Below are positions 61,301 to 64,000 of a DNA stretch of 64,000 nucleotides, piece after piece. A program made the translations under genes and the position numbers. The notes under the pieces were generated by a model. It had not been told where the DNA came from, ran no database searches, and saw nothing but the letters and a program-made list of their open reading frames with translations. The DNA lies in assembly GCA_034440575.1 (NCBI GenBank), contig JAOTOL010001469.1:756501-820500 (forward strand), read 5' to 3'. Each line of letters starts with the position of its first letter. Within the stretch, counting starts at the first letter, position 1. The DNA is from Imbricaverruca yamaguchii. Lineage: Eukaryota > Arthropoda > Thecostraca > Neoverrucidae.

Positions 61301-62384
61301 GGTGGCTTCCCTCAGATATTCTGTCGGACAACTCTTCCACTGTTCAATCGGGATGTTTGAAGGGTTTTTATCAGATGTGTCGTTCTCAACAATATACTCG
61401 CTGATGTACAACGCATACAAACTTTGTTCCACAAAAGGACCAGGTGGACGGCTCCCCACGATGTGAAGCTTGATACTACTGCACTTCGTTAACTCCAAGG
61501 GTTATGGGCGGGAAGTGACCACAGCGGTCGACGCGCCCTAAAGCCACAAATAACTAACTATGCCAGAGGAAATCTGTGATTGCCTTGTCTCGGGACTGCG
61601 AGGAGAATTATCGTGCGGGAGCTGTGGAACTCAATGGAACTCAATGCGTGAAACTGAATGTCAGCTGTTGTGTTCCCTCAGTATGTGCTGGGTGCCAGAT
61701 GCTAGAGTTAATTCCAGTTTGATCATGAGTGCATTTATCTGTGACGGCGGCTGTCTCCAGCTGTTCTAAATTATATGGCTCCAACTATTTTGTTTCATGT
61801 GTATATTTATTACTTTTGTTGATGTATCTCCTTTTTAACAATTTATATCGTACATTTTTTATTTCCCCGCCCTGAATGTTTAGAACAATATACACATGAA
61901 CTTGATCGGGGTTGAGTGCGTTTGATTGCATTTGTCAACAAGACTTGGTCTTACTCTAGATTCGTTCGCTTACTGAGCAATTGTTATGACGGTTTTTACC
62001 TTTTCTGGTCATGAATGCTCGGACCAGAACCACTAATTCGCCTAGATGGCCATCAGCTGAGTAGCAGGTCCGGCCATCCACTATCGCCAGACCTGCGCTG
62101 ACCGGATTCAGCGGCGGGTGCTGACCCGTGCCCTGGCCACCATCCGCCGCTGATTCAGTGACCCGTCCCCTGCAGAAGAGCATCCACGCCGACTTTATCA
62201 GCAACTGCATGGACCGGCTGCGCGCCAGCCACGACACCATGTCGGTGCTGGAGCGTGAGCGCGACTCGCCGGCGCGACTGCGCGTCGCCACGTCCCTCTG
62301 CCGTGTGCTGAAAGTGCTGCGCGAGTACATCGCCGAGTGCGACCGCGAGTACGGCGACGAGCGCGTGCACCTGCCGCTCTTCAG
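35128..62384 (+). CDS. USP9X (faf): USP9X / fat facets deubiquitinase, N-terminal ~864 codons in 18 exons (3' partial)
   Basis: Orthologue of the very large ubiquitin-specific protease USP9X (Drosophila Fat facets). Spliced coding exons: 35128-35202, 35553-35760, 36601-36713, 37117-37229, 37738-37869, 38269-38425, 41691-41875, 43605-43743, 44389-44480, 45568-45733, 47120-47326, 47898-48067, 48628-48728, 51380-51480, 55752-55966, 56743-56857, 57992-58087, 62176-62384. All phases agree and all introns are GT-AG except one GC-AG (after 45733). Recognised stretches include [77 protein letters not shown] and [19 protein letters not shown]. The family protein removes ubiquitin from substrates in endocytosis, signalling and cell-fate control (known for fly and mammal). 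The part here is the N-terminal alpha-solenoid. The ubiquitin-like and catalytic Cys/His USP domains (human ~2,570 residues in total) must lie to the right. The gene appears intact as far as seen. Confidence 0.96.
35553..35760 (+). CDS. USP9X (faf): USP9X exon 2
   Basis: Acceptor TGTTGCAG, donor GTAGGT, ends phase 1. A disordered Ala/Pro/Gly stretch ([18 protein letters not shown]) leads into the conserved [20 protein letters not shown] and [15 protein letters not shown]. Confidence 0.95.
36601..36713 (+). CDS. USP9X (faf): USP9X exon 3
   Basis: Encodes [19 protein letters not shown] then [11 protein letters not shown], almost identical to vertebrate USP9X. Donor GTGAGT. A minus-strand SINE starts about 24 bp into the following intron. 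Confidence 0.97.
36737..36932 (-). mobile_element. tRNA-derived SINE (family A), full-length or nearly so
   Basis: On minus, a tRNA-like head (TGCTCAGTTGG, then GGGTTCAACAC) is followed by GGCCCACCGGCGAAACAGTG and GGCCGTGATCGTGCATAAAG and ends in AACAAACAAAC. This is the same body as the SINE at 63163-63341. It sits in the intron just after exon 3. Confidence 0.8.
37117..37229 (+). CDS. USP9X (faf): USP9X exon 4
   Basis: Acceptor ACATTTCAG. Encodes [20 protein letters not shown] then [17 protein letters not shown]. Ends phase 2 at GTGAGG, overlapping an in-frame TGA if unspliced. Confidence 0.96.
37738..37869 (+). CDS. USP9X (faf): USP9X exon 5
   Basis: Starts [19 protein letters not shown] across the junction and continues [20 protein letters not shown] to LIN. 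Donor GTACGT, phase 2. A second acceptor-bounded segment starting with the same GTTCCACA lies 322 bp upstream (37416). Confidence 0.96.
38269..38425 (+). CDS. USP9X (faf): USP9X exon 6
   Basis: Acceptor CGCTGCAG, donor GTGAGT, ends phase 0. Encodes [20 protein letters not shown], then [20 protein letters not shown] and [11 protein letters not shown]. Confidence 0.96.
38580..39400. other. intronic sequence, no feature identified
   Basis: AT-richer than flanking introns and with relatively few CpG, but less extreme than the 29-33 kb block. No repeat recognised. Confidence 0.35.
39430..39616 (+). mobile_element. tRNA-derived SINE (family B)
   Basis: GCCCGGTTGGTTAGAACGCT, then a TTCGAGTC box, GCTCGCATTTGGGTTGGGAG and CTTGTCGGTGCATTAACGAC match the reverse complement of the SINE at 19643-19825. 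No clear target duplication. Confidence 0.82.
40160..40600 (-). pseudogene. non-LTR retrotransposon reverse transcriptase fragment
   Basis: Two minus-strand frames joined by a frameshift give [20 protein letters not shown] (RT motif G-V-P-Q-G), then [20 protein letters not shown] (the Y/F-x-D-D catalytic box) and [19 protein letters not shown] (the F-L-G-V motif region). The order and spacing match I/Jockey-type LINE RTs. Flanking RT parts and the endonuclease are absent. A LINE-type tail copy abuts at about 40172 on plus, separated by a 31-nt palindrome. Confidence 0.82.
40195..40225. repeat. 31-nt perfect hairpin
   Basis: ATTTTAAGATGCCAA and its exact reverse complement, separated by one A. 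It sits at the junction of the plus-strand LINE-type tail and the minus-strand RT fragment. Confidence 0.93.
41572..41640 (-). pseudogene. possible LINE RT scrap
   Basis: Minus frame [20 protein letters not shown] resembles the FLGVTFDxxLxWxxH segment of LINE RTs. It lies about 50 bp upstream of USP9X exon 7. Too short for certainty. Confidence 0.4.
41691..41875 (+). CDS. USP9X (faf): USP9X exon 7
   Basis: Acceptor CGTTCACAG, donor GTGAGG, ends phase 2. Encodes [40 protein letters not shown] and [17 protein letters not shown]. Confidence 0.97.
42020..43240. other. intron with two LINE-type tails; no exon
   Basis: Tail copies at about 42052-42092 (GCAGTCGGTGCACCCTTAAA, then CTAACTAA) and 42911-42950 (GGTCGAAGCACCCTCAAACT, then AACTAACTAACT). 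A minus-strand frame at 42275-42724 is open but without recognisable domains. Confidence 0.5.
43226..43400 (+). mobile_element. tRNA-like SINE head followed by microsatellites
   Basis: CAGGTAGCTCAGTTGGTTAT then AGCGCTGGCCTA and a GGTGTTCGAC B-box-like element at 43313 resemble family B heads. They are followed at once by (TA)n, (TG)n and (CATA)n to 43395. Truncated or diverged; not a functional tRNA. Confidence 0.6.
43605..43743 (+). CDS. USP9X (faf): USP9X exon 8
   Basis: Acceptor TTCCGTCAG, donor GTACGT, ends phase 0. Encodes [20 protein letters not shown], then [10 protein letters not shown] and [11 protein letters not shown]. Confidence 0.97.
44389..44480 (+). CDS. USP9X (faf): USP9X exon 9
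   Basis: Acceptor GTTTTCAG, donor GTGAGT, ends phase 2. Encodes [20 protein letters not shown] then [11 protein letters not shown]. Confidence 0.97.
45568..45733 (+). CDS. USP9X (faf): USP9X exon 10 (GC donor)
   Basis: Acceptor CATGTGCAG. Encodes [40 protein letters not shown] and [13 protein letters not shown]. The exon must end at CAG|GCAAGT to give [11 protein letters not shown] with exon 11. This is a GC-AG intron with an otherwise strong donor. The nearest GT (45738) would break the frame. Confidence 0.93.
46740..46922 (-). mobile_element. tRNA-like SINE head (family C)
   Basis: On minus: GGAAACTCAGTCGGTAGGGA, an anticodon-arm-like stretch, then CGCGGGTTCAAATGCCGCAA (B-box-like). It continues into non-tRNA sequence. 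No functional tRNA fold with matched acceptor was found. Confidence 0.55.
47120..47326 (+). CDS. USP9X (faf): USP9X exon 11
   Basis: Acceptor GTCGGGCAG. Encodes [40 protein letters not shown] and [18 protein letters not shown]. Ends phase 0 at GTGGGC. The frame stays open through a 33-bp minisatellite to a stronger GTGAGT donor at 47459 that is also phase 0. Confidence 0.96.
47317..47464 (+). repeat. 33-bp minisatellite carrying five in-phase splice donors
   Basis: CTGCTC/CTGGTC recurs at 47317 (inside exon 11), 47350, 47383, 47416 and 47449, exactly 33 bp (11 codons) apart. A donor GTGGGC, GTGGGT (three times) or GTGAGT follows each at 47327, 47360, 47393, 47426 and 47459. The intervening frame has no stop ([37 protein letters not shown]). 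The last unit ends in CSQ like the exon. Alternative use would insert 0, 11, 22, 33 or 44 residues. Confidence 0.9.
47898..48067 (+). CDS. USP9X (faf): USP9X exon 12
   Basis: Acceptor GTCGACAG, donor GTGCGC, ends phase 2. Encodes [40 protein letters not shown] and [15 protein letters not shown]. Confidence 0.96.
48118..48364. repeat. GATCC repeat and degenerate CCGAACCTAA decamers
   Basis: Short (GATCC)n at about 48118-48139. At about 48240-48363 a decayed 10-bp repeat (CCGAACCTAA/CCGAACCTAG) follows. It resembles a degenerate CCTAA telomere-type array but is not one. Confidence 0.7.
48628..48728 (+). CDS. USP9X (faf): USP9X exon 13
   Basis: Acceptor TCTCTTCAG, donor GTGAGT, ends phase 1. 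Encodes [20 protein letters not shown] then [13 protein letters not shown]. Confidence 0.95.
48884..49052 (+). mobile_element. tRNA-derived SINE (family D) with target-site duplication
   Basis: The head GGGACGAATAGCCTAGTGGT then AGGTTGG, and B-box GGGTTCGAGTCTCGCC, is followed by a body ending AATCAACCAATAACCAAC. It is flanked by CACAGCGGGAGCATG (48869-48883) and CACAGCAGGAGCATG (49053-49067), a 15-bp duplication with one mismatch. No tRNA-type acceptor stem is formed. Confidence 0.88.
49200..51000. other. intron 13, no exon; LINE-type tail at 50687
   Basis: Anonymous intron sequence. GCAGTTGATGCGCCCCAAAA, then CCCCAATAACAACA, at about 50687-50720 is a LINE-type tail copy. Confidence 0.45.
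51380..51480 (+). CDS. USP9X (faf): USP9X exon 14
   Basis: Acceptor CTGTCCGCAG, donor GTGGGC, ends phase 0. Reads [19 protein letters not shown] then [14 protein letters not shown], which joins DGQLWLC of exon 15. Confidence 0.96.
51815..53823. mobile_element. piggyBac-like MITE, copy 2, with LINE RNase H fragment inside
   Basis: Same ends as copy 1: TTAACACGCCTTGGAGGG at the left, TTAACACGCGCTCTGGAGGG read from the right, TTAA at 51815-51818 and 53820-53823. MITE sequence runs to about 52318 and resumes near 53400 (CGCATGAGTCATTTACATTT against CGCATGACAGTCATTTGCAT in copy 1). About 1.08 kb of LINE coding sequence lies between. It lies in USP9X intron 14, immediately before the 45-bp minisatellite. 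Confidence 0.87.
52330..53405 (+). pseudogene. I-like LINE ORF2 C-terminal fragment (RNase H and Cys/His tail)
   Basis: One frame gives [20 protein letters not shown]; after a frameshift near 52,700 come [29 protein letters not shown], then [20 protein letters not shown]. These are the D/E/D residues and the WIPSHV-GNE-AD box of RNase [11 protein letters not shown] and [20 protein letters not shown] follow, with [20 protein letters not shown], the usual C-terminal zinc-type tail. Both ends are cut within coding sequence and no 3'UTR is present, so it is a captured or doubly truncated piece. It belongs to the same family as the relic at 60.2-61.4 kb. Confidence 0.88.
53930..55712. repeat. 45-bp minisatellite filling the 3' part of USP9X intron 14
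   Basis: Units GTGTGCCGACTCTGGGCGCG then GGACAGTGGTCACATCTCTG (about 40 copies, mostly 45 bp, some 43-44 bp) alternate between GGGCGCGGGACAGTGG, GGGGCAGGAGAATGG and GGGACGGGGCAATGG types. Because most units are 3n, frames of several hundred codons stay open. One of them reads straight into exon 15. The array stops 40 bp before the exon, and its TCTCTGCCGGC motif matches the real acceptor context TCTGCCGGCAG. Confidence 0.96.
55752..55966 (+). CDS. USP9X (faf): USP9X exon 15
   Basis: Acceptor TCTGCCGGCAG, donor GTGGGT, ends phase 2. Encodes [40 protein letters not shown] and [14 protein letters not shown]. Confidence 0.97.
56743..56857 (+). CDS. USP9X (faf): USP9X exon 16
   Basis: Acceptor TGCCGACAG, donor GTATGT, ends phase 0. 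Encodes [20 protein letters not shown] then [12 protein letters not shown]. Confidence 0.96.
57625..57685. repeat. degenerate CCTAACCTAG-type stretch
   Basis: AAGCCTCACCTAGCCTAATA then TTAGCCTTAACATAGCCTAA: a decayed CCTAA-rich decamer like that at 48.24-48.36 kb. Confidence 0.5.
57992..58087 (+). CDS. USP9X (faf): USP9X exon 17
   Basis: Acceptor CTCTGCCTCAG, donor GTAAGT, ends phase 0. Encodes [20 protein letters not shown] then [12 protein letters not shown]. Confidence 0.96.
58275..58312. repeat. 15-bp-stem hairpin
   Basis: TCCTCGGCTTCCTGG, loop CCATTCCA, then CCAGGAAGCCGAGGA. Perfect stem about 190 nt downstream of the exon 17 donor. Confidence 0.9.
58420..58890 (+). mobile_element. probable 5'UTR of an I-like LINE
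   Basis: GC-rich sequence directly upstream of the LINE ORF1 relic, with GACCGGGGTGG/CCCGGTCGGG motifs. The 5' end is not defined. Assignment rests on position and composition only. Confidence 0.45.
58894..59825 (+). pseudogene. I-like LINE ORF1 (gag-like, CCHC zinc knuckles), frameshifted
   Basis: After an ATG-started frame ([19 protein letters not shown]), frameshifted pieces give [45 protein letters not shown] and [20 protein letters not shown]. The zinc-knuckle region follows: [14 protein letters not shown] then [18 protein letters not shown], and [20 protein letters not shown]. The order (nucleic-acid-binding part, FVPNPxxCFRC, tandem CCHC knuckles, EKEI) is that of ORF1 proteins in I/Jockey-type LINEs. 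Several frameshifts and stops make it inactive. The endonuclease and RT that should follow are missing; only the RNase H end is found from 60.2 kb. Confidence 0.85.
60220..61480 (+). pseudogene. I-like LINE ORF2 C-terminal relic (post-RT, RNase H, zinc tail)
   Basis: Frame-broken coding: [20 protein letters not shown] and [15 protein letters not shown] (the conserved segment after the RT thumb), then [30 protein letters not shown] (first RNase H Asp) and [19 protein letters not shown] (the GNE-AD box). [20 protein letters not shown] zinc residues follow with one Arg lost. It is the same family as the copy inside the MITE at 52.3 kb. With the ORF1 relic it may be one element that lost its centre. 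A 34-bp inverted duplication disrupts it at 60724-60799. Confidence 0.82.
60724..60799. repeat. long hairpin inside the LINE RNase H relic
   Basis: The arm 60724-60757 (CTGTCGCCCACTTATTTACT, then CTCCCGACGTATGC) pairs with 60765-60799 around a 7-nt loop, ATCGGAC. There are few mismatches and one bulge. Confidence 0.92.
61528..61562 (+). mobile_element. LINE-type 3' tail
   Basis: GCGGTCGACGCGCCCTAAAG then CCACAAATAACTAACTA. Same tail as at 21361, 31033, 40172, 42052, 42911 and 50687. It could be the 3' end of the I-like relic just upstream. Confidence 0.65.
62176..62384 (+). CDS. USP9X (faf): USP9X exon 18
   Basis: Acceptor CCCCTGCAG, donor GTGGGT, ends phase 2. Encodes [50 protein letters not shown] and RVHLPLFR. 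The next exon, encoding the ubiquitin-like domain in the family, is outside the window. Confidence 0.96.
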
Positions 62385-63162
62385 GTGGGTCGCCGGCGGC
62401 CGCTGGGATGCCGCCCAACTAACGGGCCGTTGTCTGCTCGTCTGGCCGATGCCTATGGGGTGTTTGACTATAGAGGTGCACCTGGGGCGTTTTGTGTCGA
62501 TGTGACCAGTGTTCTGAAAGCGTAATCTGACTGGGGAGATGACTATCTCTGGAAAGTTGTGTTGAATGGTGAAGTTTTCAAAGCTATTTGCAATGCTCAC
62601 AGATCAAACGAACAAATGTGTTTTCATTTTCGATGTGCTCAGTACGATGGCCTCCGAGTCTAGGAGTCACGTGGACAACATGTCATGATAGGTTTTTTTT
62701 ACATAGTTCAATGAATTGTATATCTAGCTAGCTTTCATCTAGCTTGCATATGAGCCATAATGGTCCATTTTGATGCAGCTGACATCAAGCTTGGAGGCTA
62801 AAGTCTGTATAATGCTGCTATGCACTTGGTGTAAATACAATTGGGTATGCTAGCCCTGCTGCACAAAGAAAGATATGCGTGCCACCTGTACGAAGCATGG
62901 GGCATGCCACGGGCAATGCAACTCTACCATTCAGAGACCACAACACTTTCAACAAACACAATATAAAACATGCATCAAAGGCATTGAGAATGCATTGAGA
63001 CCATGCGTTCCAATCCGAAACCTGTAGATCACTCAACATAAGAAAGTCTGCCGTTTTTGTTGCAAAGGTGAGCGCAGACCTTTCTGAGCCTCTATGAGGT
63101 ATGATTCGCTGGCATGATTTGTCTGAATATCCCCATGGTCTGCCGGCAAGTGCCATGTCCAG
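62385..63162. other. intron 18, no exon seen
   Basis: The part at 62.65-63.10 kb is fairly CpG-poor. A minus-strand frame at 62818-63156 has no recognisable domain. Confidence 0.4.
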
Positions 63163-63341
63163 GGGCGGGGATGGCCGAGTGGTTAAGGTGTTGAGTTATG
63201 GGTATCAAAGGTCCCGGTTTCGACTCTCGCGCCACTCAGGACATTTCCCAATCCCGCGGCCCACCGGCGAAACAGTGTGGGCGGCGCCATTAGCCGTGAA
63301 TGTGCATAAAGTGTGTTGTGAACCAACCAATAAACAAACAA
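63163..63341 (+). mobile_element. complete tRNA-derived SINE (family A) with perfect target duplication
   Basis: The head GGGCGGGGATGGCCGAGTGG then TTAAGG (A box) and CGGTTTCGACTC (B box) resembles tRNA-Ser/Leu. The body is GCGGCCCACCGGCGAAACAG then GGCGCCATTAGCCGTGAATG, with tail AACCAACCAATAAACAAACA. It is flanked by a perfect 16-bp duplication, CAAGTGCCATGTCCAG (63147-63162 and 63342-63357), which suggests recent insertion. Related copies are at 12085 and 36737. Confidence 0.93.
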
Positions 63342-63357
63342 CAAGTGCCATGTCCAG

Positions 63358-64000
63358 TCCTTCCTGACATTGAACAGGTTTTGTATTTGCCGGCCTTGAG
63401 TACTTTTTGTTTACGCCTACGGATAGAAGGCCACACGAAGCGAATGTTCAAGATTGCCTGCGAACATTGTTTGACAACAATTTCTACCGCATGCGACCAA
63501 AATCACCAAGGGAGTGTCCCAGACCTTTTGAACATAACATCTAATGTTTCCGGGTCAACTTCGAAACTCGTGGTCGGGAATTACTTAACCGTGCCACACT
63601 GTGTGCCAGATAGTCGTTTCCTGTGCAAAATGTATTCATTTTATTGGGTATCCTGACCCAGTGTATTGTGTGCATGGGTGGTAGAGGACAGTATCATGTA
63701 GTATTCATCCTTGAACTGTAGACCTTACATTCGAAAAACTTACCTGTTTTTTTTAGACCTATCAATGATTCCTCCTGTAATCAAAGCAACAGTTCCGCAG
63801 CACAACATTTCAGTTGAAGCTGTGATACAGCGTTTCATGAGTCCCAACATTTATGTCAAAGTACTCCCATGCAACATTTGTTACCATATTTCCTACATCG
63901 TACACGTATCCAAAATGAACTTGAGAACATTCTCCGAATGTTAACAGTGAAGCTTGAAATGATGTGTTAGAACTTGAAGTACTGTTGAAAGTTTCGCCAG
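63358..64000. other. intron sequence, no exon recognised
   Basis: Short open frames only. No match to the expected ubiquitin-like region of USP9X. Confidence 0.4.

Noticed and set aside
63163..63250. tRNA-Ser/Leu gene
   Set aside because: Good A and B boxes but no proper acceptor-stem pairing or variable arm. SINE body, tail and target duplication show it is a SINE.

Overview
This is animal nuclear DNA. Coding exons are short and bounded by GT/AG splice sites. Microsatellites, minisatellites, tRNA-derived SINEs, LINE, Penelope-like and TIR transposon relics fill most of the rest. A cuticle-like secreted repeat protein, degenerate CCTAA-rich stretches and the transposon repertoire suggest an ecdysozoan, probably a crustacean (a barnacle is possible). 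The species cannot be fixed from the window.

Layout. 0-2.3 kb: a possible partial minus-strand exon at the edge, then two minisatellites (45-bp and 63-bp units). 2.7-6.7 kb: a cluster of broken Penelope-like elements. It includes a 1.27-kb palindrome of two 3' ends and one element split by an 833-bp foldback transposon with a 9-bp target duplication. 7.26-10.89 kb (minus): one 3.6-kb exon of a secreted His/Tyr/Pro-rich protein built from heptapeptide repeats. 11.6-28.9 kb: accessory DNA with a 57-bp minisatellite, long microsatellites, a piggyBac-like MITE (22.26-23.48 kb), inverted and tandem degenerate repeats (23.9-25.9 kb) and small perfect palindromes. 28.98-33.2 kb: a block almost without CpG, unlike all its surroundings. 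34.1-34.5 kb: a 31-bp minisatellite.

35.13-62.38 kb (plus): 18 coding exons, about 864 codons, of the orthologue of the deubiquitinase USP9X / Drosophila fat facets, from the start codon to just before the ubiquitin-like domain. The catalytic USP domain lies beyond the window. Its introns hold a LINE RT fragment (minus), an I-like LINE with ORF1 and RNase H remnants, a second MITE copy carrying a LINE RNase H fragment, SINEs (two with clear target duplications), and a 1.8-kb 45-bp minisatellite ending next to a splice acceptor.

The strongest unusual signals are: (1) a ladder of five in-phase splice donors 33 bp apart at the end of one USP9X exon, made by tandem amplification of the exon end; (2) the heptad-repeat His/Tyr protein, a candidate cross-linked exoskeletal or adhesive matrix protein; (3) the CpG-depleted block, where a LINE tail found elsewhere with CpGs carries TpG in their place. 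I see no prokaryotic features, CRISPR, rRNA or functional tRNA genes.
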